Assembly (NCBI GenBank): GCA_022827045.1
Contig: JAJDTQ010000038.1
Location: forward strand, 1-50,972
Direction: 5' to 3'
DNA from: Candidatus Binatia bacterium
Lineage (GTDB): Bacteria > Desulfobacterota_B > Binatia > UBA9968 > JAJDTQ01
Length of the DNA: 50,972 nucleotides
Position numbers and translations under genes: made by a program. The notes beneath the pieces are model-generated. The model had not been told where the DNA came from. It ran no database searches and was given only the letters and a program-made list of their open reading frames with translations. The first letter of the stretch is position 1, and every line of letters begins with the position of its first letter. Positions 39,956-49,682 of this stretch are shown one piece after another.

Positions 39956-41215
39956 TCACTTCGATTCCCCGCACACCGACAGGATGGCGAGCGCGTACAC
40001 CTTGGTGGCGGCGACGAGATCGTCGATCTTCATGGCGCGGTTTTGCGCCTGGCTGATGTTTTCTTTCTGGCGTGGCGGTCCGTAGCACACGGCGGGAATC
40101 CCGAGTTCGTTGAAAATGTTCATGTCGCGCCACATGCTGATCTCGGCCGACGGCGGCGGCGGGGGGTCGGCGCCCATGACATCGCGGTGCGCCTGGTCGA
40201 TGGAATCGATGAGCATGTCGGCGTTCCGCGCCACGTGCCCCCTGGAATACTGGTAGATGGACACCTCGGAGTCGGAGTCTAGGCTGGCCATCACCGCCTC
40301 GATCTCGCGCTTGATGGCCTGGGGGTCGGTCTTGGGAACGATGCGCACGTCGTAGTAGATGTCGCAGTAGCCCGGGCCGCCGCGGACCGCGGCCACTTGG
40401 GCCTTGGGGATCATGGTACCGCCGGGGAACTCGAAGCGCGCCTTGTGCTCGTAGTCGATGGCCCATTGCTCCAGCGCGACAACCGCGTGGGCCATCTTGA
40501 TGTAGGGGTTGGGGTGGGCCCGCAGGGACTCGCCCCGTTCCAGCCGTGGCGTGTACAGCTCACGGCCCTTGCAGCGGATCTTGAGCCAGACCGCGCCACA
40601 TTCCCCCATGATGACGCCGAATCCGGAGGTCTCCCCCACGAGGCAGTAGTCCGCGGTAACGCCGCGGTTGACCAGCCACCAGGCGCCGAAACCCTCGCCC
40701 GGGAAATTGACGCCCTGGGTGTCGTCCACCGACGGCTCGCCCGTCTCCGTGGCCACGCCTGTGACGTAGAGGTCGCCGCCGAGCACGACCCCCGCCTTGT
40801 TTAGCGCTCGGGCGGCGATCATGAAGGCGCAGAGCTGGGCCTTGTCGTTGATGAGCCCCTTGCCGAACATCAGGTCGCCGTCCACCCACGCCCCTTCCAT
40901 CCGCACGTCCGCCTCGGAGGCGTCGGCCGGCAGCTCGGGGCCGGTGTCCATGTGCGCGTTCAGGATGAGGCTCGAACCGCCGCCGGCGCCGCGGATCAGG
41001 CCCACCGCGTTCACGCTCTCGTCGGTGATCCACTGAAGCCAGGCCTCGATGCCGTTGCGCTTGAGCCACCCCGCCGTGGCCTCGCCGACGGCCCTTTCCT
41101 TGGCATGGGGGCTGGGGATGTTGCCCAGCTCCAGGCACAACTGGACCAGGTCCTCGCGATCCTGGTCGATAATCTCCTTCACCCGTTCCGCCGCGTCGCT
41201 CATGGCCCTATTCAT
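39956..41215 (-). CDS. M20-family metallopeptidase (ArgE/DapE-like)
   Basis: About 419 residues. Metal-site motifs are LILNAHMDTGPELPA (histidine and aspartate), the LINDKAQLCAFMIA region that takes the place of the usual GxxDDK, TGVATETGEPSVDD with the general-base glutamate, and LVGETSGFG. A central dimerisation lid follows (CDIYYDVRIVPKTDP). The C-terminal part holds AEISMWRDMNIFNELGIPAVCYGPP with further ligands. It probably removes an acyl or amino-acid group from a small amide. A later ATG at 41203 is possible. The flanking genes concern uptake and small-molecule breakdown, so a catabolic role is plausible. Confidence 0.88.
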   Translation of the reverse strand: MNRAMSDAAERVKEIIDQDREDLVQLCLELGNIPSPHAKERAVGEATAGWLKRNGIEAWLQWITDESVNAVGLIRGAGGGSSLILNAHMDTGPELPADASEADVRMEGAWVDGDLMFGKGLINDKAQLCAFMIAARALNKAGVVLGGDLYVTGVATETGEPSVDDTQGVNFPGEGFGAWWLVNRGVTADYCLVGETSGFGVIMGECGAVWLKIRCKGRELYTPRLERGESLRAHPNPYIKMAHAVVALEQWAIDYEHKARFEFPGGTMIPKAQVAAVRGGPGYCDIYYDVRIVPKTDPQAIKREIEAVMASLDSDSEVSIYQYSRGHVARNADMLIDSIDQAHRDVMGADPPPPPSAEISMWRDMNIFNELGIPAVCYGPPRQKENISQAQNRAMKIDDLVAATKVYALAILSVCGESK

Positions 41216-41414
41216 ACTCGACGCCCGGATTCCCTGCAAGGAAAGCGCCGCGCGGGCTTTCCCGGCAGCCATGCCGGACTTCCTGGAGGCATGCCGGTCC
41301 CCCTAGAGGCATGCCACCCCCCTCAAAGTCATCCAAGGCTAGACCCGGGATCCGGGATGTCGCCACTGACGGCCTGATCTGCTAGAGGTCAGGACATCAG
41401 GCGAGGGGGGATCG

Positions 41415-42392
41415 ATGGCCAGGCAACGACCGAATTCACGGATGAAACGGGTGAAGGCAATGCTGGAGATCGCCGCCGGCGCCTACGGCGACCGCAAGCT
41501 CGACCTGGGCGTGGCGCTGGACATCTCCATCCGTTCCAGCGACGAGGAGGACAACATTTTCCCGCCGCTCCGGTTCGGCGTCCACGGTGAGCTCATGGGC
41601 GGCATGAAGGCGCCCATCGAGGTGGGGAAACGCCGGGTCGACGTCTCCCACGTGAACCCGTCGGTCATCGCCACCATGGCCTACCGCGGCAAGGGCTTCT
41701 ACAAGGAACCGCTGCCCCTGCGCGCGCTGGCGTGCTTTCCCTCCTGGGACCGCATCGCCTTCGTCGTCTCGGCGGAGTTGGGAATCCGCTCGGTACGCGA
41801 CATCGTGCGGCGGAAGATGCCGTTGACCGTGTCCACCCGGGCCTCGGGGATCGACAACTCCACCGCCTACGCCATCGCCAACATCATGTCGCTGTACGGC
41901 CTTTCGTTCCGGAAGATCGTCCGCTGGGGCGGCAGGATCGACGAGTGCGCTCATCCTTCCTCGCCCAAGCGCATCGAATCCATCAAAGCGAGGCGCGTGG
42001 ACGCGGTTTTCGATGAAGGGTTGCCCACCAAATGGCTGGAGGCCGCGCTGGAGAACGGCTACGAGGTGCTGCACCTCGACGAGGACGTGATCCGAGGCAT
42101 GGAGGCCCTGGGTTTCAAGCGCGCGGTAATTCCCAGGCGGCGGTTCCCCGGCCTCAAGGAGGACGTCCGCACCGTGGACTTCAGCGGCTGGCCCATCATC
42201 ACCCACAAGTGGCTCAGCAAGGACATGGCCTACTCCCTGTGCGAGTCCATCCACCACCGTCGCCGCGACATCCCGGTGGACGCCGCCCGGCTGAACATCA
42301 GGGAGGTCTGCCGCGACACCGACGCCGGGCCGCTGGGCATTCCGCTGCATCCGGGAGCGAAGCAGTTCTACAAGGACAAGGGTTTTCTTTAA
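41415..42392 (+). CDS. TAXI/NMT1-type substrate-binding-like protein without signal peptide
   Basis: 325 residues. The fold pattern is that of TAXI-family TRAP solute receptors: VALDISIRSS at the start of lobe one, VDVSHVNPSVIATMAYRGKG, LPLTVSTRASGIDNSTAYAI-like second lobe, and a final PLGIPLHPGAKQFYKDKGF, a common ending of the family. The N-terminus (MARQRPNSRMKRVKAMLEI) has no hydrophobic core, so the protein should be cytoplasmic, unlike true TAXI receptors. No TRAP membrane genes are nearby. It could be a cytosolic sensor or an enzyme derived from the binding fold. The ATG lies just after ggggggatcg. Confidence 0.7.
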   Translation: MARQRPNSRMKRVKAMLEIAAGAYGDRKLDLGVALDISIRSSDEEDNIFPPLRFGVHGELMGGMKAPIEVGKRRVDVSHVNPSVIATMAYRGKGFYKEPLPLRALACFPSWDRIAFVVSAELGIRSVRDIVRRKMPLTVSTRASGIDNSTAYAIANIMSLYGLSFRKIVRWGGRIDECAHPSSPKRIESIKARRVDAVFDEGLPTKWLEAALENGYEVLHLDEDVIRGMEALGFKRAVIPRRRFPGLKEDVRTVDFSGWPIITHKWLSKDMAYSLCESIHHRRRDIPVDAARLNIREVCRDTDAGPLGIPLHPGAKQFYKDKGFL

Positions 42393-42419
42393 GCCGGGGA
42401 TGCAGTCGCAGGCAGGTCG

Positions 42420-42794
42420 CTAGTGTCGCGTCACGGTCAAGGTCATGCGCTGGCCTTGGACCACCCGGACATCCGCGCCGGCCGGGATCGCGGGTGCTTC
42501 CGTCTCGGTCTTGGCACGCCACAGCTCGCCGTTGACGTAAACATATCCGTTGGGATCGAGGGTGTCCCGCGCGACGCCGCGCAGGCCCACGAGGCGGGCG
42601 GCGCCGGAGGCTTCGAGCTGGTAGGCCCGGCGCAGGAACGGATAGAAGATCACGTCCTTCAGCACCACCACGCCGAGCACGGTCAGCGCCACCCACACCG
42701 GCAGACCCAGCCACGCGTGCAGCACGGCCACGAGGACGGCCGTGAGGGCCCAGCCGGGAACCTGAAACAGGTAGTAGCGGGTGAGGGTCCGCAT
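42420..42794 (-). CDS. NfeD-like membrane protein with OB-fold
   Basis: 124 residues. Two membrane helices (GWALTAVLVAVLHAWLGLPV and WVALTVLGVVVLKDVIFYPF) are followed by an OB-fold C-terminal domain (GVARDTLDPNGYVYVNGELW, RAKTETEAPAIPAGADVRVV). This resembles the short NfeD type that works with stomatin-like or membrane protease partners, but none is adjacent. It lies 78 bases downstream of the luciferase-like gene on the same strand. Confidence 0.85.
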   Translation of the reverse strand: MRTLTRYYLFQVPGWALTAVLVAVLHAWLGLPVWVALTVLGVVVLKDVIFYPFLRRAYQLEASGAARLVGLRGVARDTLDPNGYVYVNGELWRAKTETEAPAIPAGADVRVVQGQRMTLTVTRH

Positions 42795-42872
42795 CGGCGG
42801 TCCGGGAGCCTGTCCGAGTCGTCCGGAGCCTGCCGCGAGGCGGGACTCGATGACCCGGACCGGCCTCTCGAG

Positions 42873-43844
42873 CTACATGGCGCCGGCGAAGAGCCGCAGG
42901 GTCTCGCCGCGGTCGGCGTCGCCGACGTTGTAGGGAATGATAGCCACCTGGTTGATGGCGCTCTGCTTCAGCTCCGCCACCTTGGCGTTGCACTCGTCGG
43001 GGGTGCCGGCGACCGCGAACTTGTCCACCAGCCAGTCGGGGATCACGCGGGCCTGGGCGGCCAGCGGGTTCATGTGCTGGTAGTAGTTGTAGGCCTGGTG
43101 GATGTCGTCCAGGACCTTCTGCTCCTGCTCGTCCAGAGTGAAGGGCAGCGGGTGGGCGATGACCCGGGCCACGTGGGCCTTGACCGCATCCTTGGCGCCC
43201 GGACTCTCGGAAACCGCGCACGGGACCCACAGCACCAGGTCGATGTCGGAGAGCTTGCGGCCCGCCGACTCGGCGCCGGCCGCGATCCGCTCCACCGCCC
43301 TTTCGATGGCGCCGGAATCCACGCCCACCAGGATGATGACGCCGTCGGCGATGCGCCCGGAAAGCTCGAGCATCCTTGGGCCGCTGGCGGCCACGTAGAA
43401 CGGGATCTTCCGGTTCTGGGCAAAGTTCAGGTGTATCTTGCTGCCGCTCTCCAACTCGGCTTCGCCTCCCTCGATAACGGCCCGCATCTGCGCCACCGCC
43501 GCTTCGAAGTCCGCCAGCCGCGCCTGCTTGCGGCCCATGGTCTCCAGGGAGCTGTCGCCGAGTCCGATGCCCACGGCGAACCGTCCGGGCGCCATCTCGT
43601 CCAGGGTGGCGTAGCCGCTGGCCAGCACCGAGGGATGCCGGGTCACGGGGTTGGTGACGCCGGTGCCGATGATCACCTTTGAGGTGTTGAGCGCCACCGC
43701 GGCCATGTTCACGAACGCCTCGCGCCAGATGAGATGCGAGTCGCCGACCCAGATATGGCTGTAACCCAGCTCCTCCGCCTGCTTGCTGAGATGGATGATG
43801 CGTGACATGGGTTCCGTAGGAAACATTCCCACGCCGTATTGCAT
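42873..43844 (-). CDS. LLM-class flavin-dependent oxidoreductase
   Basis: 323 residues, a single luciferase-like TIM barrel. Motifs include the start MQYGVGMFPTEPMSRIIHLS, AEELGYSHIWVGDSHLIWRE, VIIGTGVTNPVTRHPSVLAS, LDEMAPGRFAVGIGLGDSSL and IPFYVAASGPRMLELSGRIA. The pattern suits an F420- or FMN-dependent enzyme of the group near N5,N10-methylene-tetrahydromethanopterin reductase. The start is taken at the ATG after GGTGAGG. The substrate is unknown. It lies between the enamidase-like and NfeD-like genes, all on the minus strand. Confidence 0.88.
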   Translation of the reverse strand: MQYGVGMFPTEPMSRIIHLSKQAEELGYSHIWVGDSHLIWREAFVNMAAVALNTSKVIIGTGVTNPVTRHPSVLASGYATLDEMAPGRFAVGIGLGDSSLETMGRKQARLADFEAAVAQMRAVIEGGEAELESGSKIHLNFAQNRKIPFYVAASGPRMLELSGRIADGVIILVGVDSGAIERAVERIAAGAESAGRKLSDIDLVLWVPCAVSESPGAKDAVKAHVARVIAHPLPFTLDEQEQKVLDDIHQAYNYYQHMNPLAAQARVIPDWLVDKFAVAGTPDECNAKVAELKQSAINQVAIIPYNVGDADRGETLRLFAGAM

Positions 43845-43988
43845 TGACCTCACCGGGAAACCTCCTTCGCCAACGGCCCGTGAATCCGGGCCGATGACCG
43901 ACACCAATTTCTAATATTAACGAATTGTTACGGCCAATCCGGCCATACTACAAGGTCCGGCCCCAAATATTTGGGAAGCCGCTGGTCA

Positions 43989-45158
43989 CTACCCGCTGAT
44001 GACCACCCCCCGCTCGGGTGGCGGCGTCTGCTGGCTGCGGCCTGCGACGGTCAGCTCGCCGTCGATCATCACCACCGAGATGCCCGGCAGGTCGCCCTTG
44101 GCGAAGGAATCCAGTGCGTCCGTAGACACCGAGCCGGTGATGCTGTCCATGATGACCAGGTCCGCGGGCTTGCCCTCGGCGATGATGCCGAGGTCCAGGC
44201 CGTGGGCGCGGCCGGTGTTGCCGGTGGCCATGGCCACCGCGTGCTCCGGAGCGATGCCTCCCAGGGAGGCCAGGAAGCAGATCTCCCGCAGGATACCGCG
44301 CGGCACGACGCCCGTGCCGCCGGGTGTGTCGGTCCCCACCAGTACGCGGGCCTCGGCGCTATGCTGCCGGACCGCGTCGGTCAGCACCATGCCCATGCGC
44401 AGGTTGCCGGAGGTGCAGATCTCGACATAGTACTCCGTCTCGGCGACGATGCGACGCAGGTCCTCCTCGGGCATGGGGATGGGGCCGCCGGTGCTGTGGC
44501 CGATGACGTCGGGGTCGATGGCCTTGACGATGTCCAACCCGGCCACCTGGCTGACCCCCGAACGGGAGACGCCGCCCGAGTGGATCTTCACCTTGATGTC
44601 CCGCGCCCGGGCCCACTTCACGTAGCGTTCGGCCTCGCCGGTGGGCAGCAGGCTGTAGTCGTAGAAGATGAACTTGACCAGCCAGATGCCCGCCTCGGCG
44701 ATGGTGTCGAAGTCCTTCTCCTCCAAACCCGGCACCAGCAGCAGCGTACCGCCGTGCACCCGCGCGCCTGTGGGGCGGAAGTTGTCCCAGCAGCGCTTGG
44801 CGACGATGGCCAGGGACACCGCGCACAGGGGGTCCGGCGGCAGCGGCAGGCCCGGCACGTGCAGCTCGCCGGCGGAGATGATGGAAGTGACGCCGCCATG
44901 CATGTAGTGGGTAATCCACCCCATGGAGTTCTGCGCCGGCGTGAAGTTGCCGAAGGTCGGGTGGGAATGCGAGTCGATGAGGCCGGGGACCACCGTGGTG
45001 CCGTTGGCGTCGATGGTGCGGTCCACGTTGCCGCTCAGCCCGTTGCCGATCTCCTGGATGACCCCGTCGGCAACCAGGATCGAGTCGGCGTCCCGGAGGG
45101 GGTCCTCCAGCATCCCGGTTACGAGGGTCCCGATGTTCTTGATCAATGTTGAGGACAT
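43989..45158 (-). CDS. Enamidase-like amidohydrolase
   Basis: 389 residues. Metal ligands are in PGLIDSHSHPTFG (HxH), the KIHSGG histidine and VGTDTPGGTG (aspartate). The order and spacing, including TLIKNIGTLVTG, GGVTSIISAGE, IGHSTGGP and the tail PGISVVMIDGELTVAGRSQQ, closely follow bacterial enamidase of anaerobic nicotinate breakdown (hydrolysis of a cyclic enamide). No other nicotinate genes are visible, so it may act on a different lactam or hydantoin-like ring. The start at ATG 45158 has a weak ribosome site. Confidence is high in the family and moderate in the exact reaction. Confidence 0.85.
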   Translation of the reverse strand: MSSTLIKNIGTLVTGMLEDPLRDADSILVADGVIQEIGNGLSGNVDRTIDANGTTVVPGLIDSHSHPTFGNFTPAQNSMGWITHYMHGGVTSIISAGELHVPGLPLPPDPLCAVSLAIVAKRCWDNFRPTGARVHGGTLLLVPGLEEKDFDTIAEAGIWLVKFIFYDYSLLPTGEAERYVKWARARDIKVKIHSGGVSRSGVSQVAGLDIVKAIDPDVIGHSTGGPIPMPEEDLRRIVAETEYYVEICTSGNLRMGMVLTDAVRQHSAEARVLVGTDTPGGTGVVPRGILREICFLASLGGIAPEHAVAMATGNTGRAHGLDLGIIAEGKPADLVIMDSITGSVSTDALDSFAKGDLPGISVVMIDGELTVAGRSQQTPPPERGVVISG

Positions 45159-45217
45159 GTGCAGGACCGTAGCACAGAAACCCGCCAAATTCAGGCGTCA
45201 GGCCACGGCACCCCGCC

Positions 45218-45244
45218 TGGATTCCGGCTTCCGCCGGAATGACG
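45218..45244. repeat. Short palindrome (attccggc...gccggaat)
   Basis: An eight-base stem with a four-base loop between the aapP end and the start of the enamidase-like gene. It is a common REP-like type (ggattccggc...gccggaatgac) and may help end the aap transcript. Confidence 0.5.
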
Positions 45245-45257
45245 GAGGGACCGCGGC

Positions 45258-46046
45258 TCAGTGCGACAGGATCTGGCTCAGGAACAGCTTGGTGCGATCG
45301 TTTTGCGGGTTGTTGAAGAACGGCTCGGGGGCGTTCTCCTCGATGATCTCGCCGCCGTCCATGAAGATGACGCGGTCGGCGGCGCGGCGGGCGAAGCCCA
45401 TCTCGTGGGTCACCACCAGCATGGTCATGCCGGTTTCGGCCAGTTCGAGCATGGTATCGAGCACTTCCTTGATCATCTCGGGATCGAGGGCGGAGGTGGG
45501 CTCATCGAACAGCATGATCTTGGGCTGCATACACAGCGAGCGCGCGATGGCCACCCGCTGCTGCTGGCCCCCGGAGAGCTGGCCGGGATACTTTTCGGCC
45601 TGCTCGGGGATCTGCACGCGCTCGAGGTACCGGAGGGCGATGGCCTCGGCCTCCTCCTTGGGCAGCTTGCGCACCCACATGGGGCCGAGGGTGCAGTTCT
45701 CCAGCACGGTGAGGTGGGGGAACAGGTTGAAGTGCTGGAACACCATGCCCACCTCGGAGCGGATCTGCTCGATGTTCTTGACGTCGCGAGTCAGCTCGAT
45801 GCCGTCAACCTGGATGGTCCCCTGCTGATGGACCTCGAGCCGGTTGATGCAGCGGATCAGGGTGGACTTGCCCGAGCCGGACGGCCCGCAGATGACGATG
45901 CGCTCGCCCGCGGTCACCCGCAGGTTGATGTTCTTGAGCACGTGAAAGGTGCCGAACCACTTGTGCATGCCCTGGATTTCCACCATCACCCTGGAGGAAT
46001 CGATGGTGGACCGGATGCGCTCGGGGCTTTCTTCGGTTGTAGCCAT
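45258..46046 (-). CDS. aapP: General amino-acid ABC transporter ATP-binding protein
   Basis: 262 residues. The polar amino-acid (GlnQ/AapP) nucleotide-binding domain has Walker [21 protein letters not shown]-loop [12 protein letters not shown], signature [15 protein letters not shown], Walker [16 protein letters not shown] and H-loop VVTHEMGFA. It lies ten bases after the aapM stop. It drives uptake of polar amino acids together with AapQ and AapM and the binding protein AapJ, all encoded next to it. It is last in the J-Q-M-P order, which is the standard aap operon layout. Confidence 0.95.
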   Translation of the reverse strand: MATTEESPERIRSTIDSSRVMVEIQGMHKWFGTFHVLKNINLRVTAGERIVICGPSGSGKSTLIRCINRLEVHQQGTIQVDGIELTRDVKNIEQIRSEVGMVFQHFNLFPHLTVLENCTLGPMWVRKLPKEEAEAIALRYLERVQIPEQAEKYPGQLSGGQQQRVAIARSLCMQPKIMLFDEPTSALDPEMIKEVLDTMLELAETGMTMLVVTHEMGFARRAADRVIFMDGGEIIEENAPEPFFNNPQNDRTKLFLSQILSH

Positions 46047-46056
46047 GGAAAGAATG

Positions 46057-47178
46057 CTAACGGTTGTCGACGCTCAGCCGTCCTTCGAGCCAGAGAGAGT
46101 ATCGCGACATGGCGAAGCAGCTCATGAAGAAGAAGAGCGCGATGAAAAGATACGTCTCGTTGGACAGCCCGTTCCACTTGGCGTCGGCGAGCACTGCCCG
46201 GGCCACGCCCAGCGGGTCCAACAGGCCGATGATTACTACCAGCGTGCTGTCCTTGTAAAGGCCGATGAAGACGTTGACCATGCCGGGTATGGCGATCTTG
46301 AGGGCCTGGGGCAGGGTCACCAGCCACGTGGTCTTCCAGTAGGACAGCCCCAGCGAGTCCGCGGCCTCGTACTGGCCGCGGGAAAGGGCCTGCAGGCCAC
46401 CGCGCACGGCTTCGGCGAGGTAAGCCGCGGCGAACAGCGTGACCATGATGAGCACCCGGATGAGGAGGTCGAAGTTGGTCCCCGGGGGCAGGAAGTAGTT
46501 GAGCATGGTGGAGGCGATGAACAGCAGCGTGATCAGCGGCACGCCGCGTACGACTTCGATGAAGGTGACGCACAGGACACGGATCGCCAGCAGCCGCGAC
46601 TGCCTGCCGAGGGCCAGCAGGATGCCCAGCGGAAGCGACGCCACGATGCCGGTGACGCCCAGGATCATGGTGAGCAGGAACCCGCCGTAGGCGTCGGTAT
46701 CCACCACCGGCAGGCCCAGGCCGCCGTAGATCAACCAAGCGCCCACCGCGGGATAGGCCAGCGAGAACCACAGCAGTTGGCTGCGATAGGGCGTGCGATC
46801 GAACAGCACCGGCGCCAGCGCGGGAAAAAGCAGGATGAAGGTGAGCACCGGACGCCAGCGCTGGTCGGCGGGATAGAAGCCGTAGACGAACTGGTCCAGC
46901 CGGGTGGCGATGACCGCCCAGCAGGCGCCGTCACCCTGTTTGCGGCAGTCCACCCGGGAGCCGGCCTCCCACACCGCTTCCAGAACGAACCAGTCGATGG
47001 CGGCGGTCACGAACTCGTAGATCAGCCAGACGGAAACGAACGTCAGCGCGGTGTTGAACACCGACGAGAACAGGTTGGCGCGCAACCAGCCGACGACGCC
47101 CGCGGACCCCGGCGGCGGCGGCAGGTCCGGGTGCTGTCCCGGCGGATAGGTGGGCGGTGCGGTGGCGGGAAGTGACAT
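46057..47178 (-). CDS. aapM: General amino-acid ABC transporter permease M
   Basis: 373 residues. A proline-rich N-terminus ([17 protein letters not shown]) precedes an insert with a [10 protein letters not shown] loop and then the His/Glu/Gln-type permease core. The coupling motif is [20 protein letters not shown] followed by [20 protein letters not shown]. About eight helices are expected. The ATG overlaps the aapQ stop by one base. It forms the channel with AapQ. Confidence 0.95.
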   Translation of the reverse strand: MSLPATAPPTYPPGQHPDLPPPPGSAGVVGWLRANLFSSVFNTALTFVSVWLIYEFVTAAIDWFVLEAVWEAGSRVDCRKQGDGACWAVIATRLDQFVYGFYPADQRWRPVLTFILLFPALAPVLFDRTPYRSQLLWFSLAYPAVGAWLIYGGLGLPVVDTDAYGGFLLTMILGVTGIVASLPLGILLALGRQSRLLAIRVLCVTFIEVVRGVPLITLLFIASTMLNYFLPPGTNFDLLIRVLIMVTLFAAAYLAEAVRGGLQALSRGQYEAADSLGLSYWKTTWLVTLPQALKIAIPGMVNVFIGLYKDSTLVVIIGLLDPLGVARAVLADAKWNGLSNETYLFIALFFFMSCFAMSRYSLWLEGRLSVDNR

Positions 47179-48404
47179 CAGCGCTCCACCAGCCGGACGT
47201 ACCGGTTATACCAGTTCATGAACACCGAAATCGTCAGGGAAATGGCCAGGTAGATCAGCATGACCAGCATCATGCACTCGATCTCCCGCCCCGTCTGATT
47301 CAGCGTGATCCCCCCCAGGGTCCCCACCAGGTCCACGTAGCCGATGGCAATGGCCAGGGATGAGTTCTTGGTGAGGTCAAGGTACTGGGAAGTAAGCGGC
47401 GGGATGATGACCCGCAACGCCTGGGGCAGGACCACCAGGTTCAGGACGCGCCTGCGCGGGAGTCCCAGCGCCTGAGACGCCTCGATCTGTCCCTTGTCCA
47501 CGGCGAGGATGCCGGCGCGCACGTTCTCGGCGATGAAGCCGGAGGTATAGAACGCCAGCGCCCAGGTCAGCGCCACCAGCTCGGGGAGCAGGTACAGGCC
47601 GCCCTGGAAATTGAAGCCCCGGAGCGCTGGCATGTCGAAGGAGATCGATGCGTCCGCGGCGACGTAGGCCAGAGCCGGCAATCCCAGGATCAGGGCGGTG
47701 GCCATCCAGCCGCCGGGAAGCTGGCGGCCCGTGGTCTCGCGTACCCGGCGTACGTGGCGGTGCACGAAGAACGCCCCCACGAGCGCGGCGGCCAGGGCCA
47801 GCGCGACCCACTCGAACCCGGATTCGAACAGGGGCTTGGGAACGTAGAAGCCCCGCTTGGTGAGGAAGGCGACGTCGCCGAAGGCAATGGCCTGTCGCGG
47901 ATGCGGCAGCGTGTTGATGATGATGCCGTGCCACAGCAGGATGAGCAGCAGCACCGGGGTGTTGCGCGTGAACTCGACGTAACAGTAGGCGATGCGCGAG
48001 ACCAGCCAGTTGGGCGACAGCCGGAGGATCCCTACCAGGAACCCGAGCACCGTGGCCAGGATGATGCCGAGGAAGGCCACCAAGCCGGTGTTGATCAGGC
48101 CCACGACGGCCGCGCGCAGGTGCGTGTCCTGGTTGTTGTATTCGATGAGCGCCTGGTTGATGTCGTAGTTGGCGGGAAGCCAGAGGAAGTCGAAGCCGAA
48201 GGTCTTGTCGAGGATGGCGTAGTTGGCGACGACGTTGCTGATCATCCAGGCCGCCGTCGCGAACACGCCGAGCAGCACCAGGATCTGGATGGCGACGCCG
48301 CGGACGGCCTCGTCGTACCACAGGCTGCCCAGGCTGAACGCGGGACCTGGAGGCGGACCGGGTCTGTCGGTAGGTTGCACCACGCCCGGTAGTCTATACG
48401 ACAT
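47178..48404 (-). CDS. aapQ: General amino-acid ABC transporter permease Q
   Basis: 408 residues. The family-specific long insert between helices is present (FGFDFLWLPANYDINQALIE and a region around HRHVRRVRETTGRQL). The C-terminal coupling motif is GFIAENVRAGILAVDKGQIE then ASQALGLPRRRVLNLVVLPQ. It pairs with AapM. A long hairpin lies just upstream, between it and aapJ. Confidence 0.95.
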   Translation of the reverse strand: MSYRLPGVVQPTDRPGPPPGPAFSLGSLWYDEAVRGVAIQILVLLGVFATAAWMISNVVANYAILDKTFGFDFLWLPANYDINQALIEYNNQDTHLRAAVVGLINTGLVAFLGIILATVLGFLVGILRLSPNWLVSRIAYCYVEFTRNTPVLLLILLWHGIIINTLPHPRQAIAFGDVAFLTKRGFYVPKPLFESGFEWVALALAAALVGAFFVHRHVRRVRETTGRQLPGGWMATALILGLPALAYVAADASISFDMPALRGFNFQGGLYLLPELVALTWALAFYTSGFIAENVRAGILAVDKGQIEASQALGLPRRRVLNLVVLPQALRVIIPPLTSQYLDLTKNSSLAIAIGYVDLVGTLGGITLNQTGREIECMMLVMLIYLAISLTISVFMNWYNRYVRLVER

Positions 48405-48407
48405 GCG

Positions 48408-48462
48408 CCGTGTGGATTGCCAGTGTCACGCGCGATGGCGGCGCGACACCGGATCCACACGG
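48408..48462 (-). promoter_or_regulatory. Intergenic stem-loop between aapJ and aapQ
   Basis: ccgtgtggat at one end pairs with atccacacgg at the other, with an inner gtgtc/gacac pair and a cgc-rich centre, giving a long interrupted stem. Such hairpins after a binding-protein gene commonly protect its mRNA or reduce downstream transcription, so AapJ is made in excess over the membrane parts. Confidence 0.65.
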
Positions 48463-48489
48463 TTCATGCTGTTGTGAGACCTGTCCGGT

Positions 48490-49521
48490 CTACCGGAACG
48501 GCGGTGCGTAGATCAGTCCGCCGTCGGTCCACTGGGCGTTGAGTCCCCGGTCGAGGCCGATGGGGGTCTTCTTGCCGAGGTGCGTCTCGAAAACCTCGCC
48601 GTAGTTGCCCACCTGCGCGATGATGTTCACCGCCCAGTCCTTGGACAGCCCCAGCCTCTCGCGTCCCTGCAGCTCCTCGACGCCGAGCAACCGGTTGACT
48701 TCCTTGTTCTTGTTCTCCTTCGACGCCAGCTCCTTGACGTTCTTGGAGGTGACGCCCATCTCCTCGGCGGCGATCATGGCGTTGAGGCTCCAGCGCACGA
48801 TGTCCGCCCACTGGTCGTCGCCGTGCCGCACCAGCGGACCCAGCGGTTCCTTGGAGATGATCTCCGGCAGTACCACGTGGTCGTCCGGGTTGTCGGTGGC
48901 GGCGCGGGTGGCCGCCAGGCCGGAGCGGTCGGTGGTGTACACGTCGCAGCGGCCGGCCAGGTAGTTGGTGCGCGCCTCGGTGTTGGTCTCGATGGGCACC
49001 GGCTCATACTTCATGTTGTTGGCGCGGAAGTAGTCCGCGAGGTTCAGCTCGGTGGTGGTGCCGGTCTGGATGCACACCGACGCGCCGGCGAGTTCGCTGG
49101 CGGACTTGACGCCGAGCTTCTTCGGCGCCATGAAGCCCTGGCCGTCGTAGTAGTTGATGCCCACGAAGGTGAGCTGCAAGTCCACGTCCCGGCTGAAGGT
49201 CCAGGTGGTGTTGCGCGACAGCATGTCGATCTCGGCCGAACGCAGCGCGGTGAAGCGCGTCTTGCCGGTGAGGTTCTTGTACTTGAGCTTGTTGGCGTCT
49301 CCGAACACCGCGGCCGCCACCGCGCGGCACACGTCCACGTCGAAGCCTTTCCACACGCCCTTGTCGTCCGGAGCGGCAAAGCCCACCAGGCCGGTGTTGA
49401 TGCCGCAGATCAGGTGACCACGCTTGCGGACGTCGTCCAGGGTACCCGCCGACGCCAGGGACGCCGCCGCCAGCACCACGGCCGCCAAACCGACCGAAAA
49501 CGCACGTATCGAAATCCTCAT
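48490..49521 (-). CDS. aapJ: General amino-acid ABC transporter periplasmic binding protein
   Basis: 343 residues. The signal peptide is SVGLAAVVLAAASLASAGTL. The mature protein is the family-3 amino-acid binding fold: LDDVRKRGHLICGINTGLVG, GVWKGFDVDVCRAVAAAVFG, RFTALRSAEIDMLSRNTTWT, DVYTTDRSGLAATRAA and VLPEIISKEPLGPLVRHGDD. GGGAGGG lies upstream of the ATG. It captures polar amino acids in the periplasm and delivers them to AapQM. It is the first gene of the operon. The 160 bases upstream are A+T-richer and should hold the promoter. Confidence 0.95.
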   Translation of the reverse strand: MRISIRAFSVGLAAVVLAAASLASAGTLDDVRKRGHLICGINTGLVGFAAPDDKGVWKGFDVDVCRAVAAAVFGDANKLKYKNLTGKTRFTALRSAEIDMLSRNTTWTFSRDVDLQLTFVGINYYDGQGFMAPKKLGVKSASELAGASVCIQTGTTTELNLADYFRANNMKYEPVPIETNTEARTNYLAGRCDVYTTDRSGLAATRAATDNPDDHVVLPEIISKEPLGPLVRHGDDQWADIVRWSLNAMIAAEEMGVTSKNVKELASKENKNKEVNRLLGVEELQGRERLGLSKDWAVNIIAQVGNYGEVFETHLGKKTPIGLDRGLNAQWTDGGLIYAPPFR

Positions 49522-49682
49522 CAGTCCCTCCCTTTAAAGAAATTTTCGCCCAAACTACCCTTTAGCCGGTAGCCGGGCAAGCGTTCCAGTTACTTCAGGA
49601 AATCAATCTTAACACAAACGGAATGGGCAATGCCCGTTCCGATATCCGAGGGATATTGGGGTAGGAGCGGTGCCTGGTAGTG

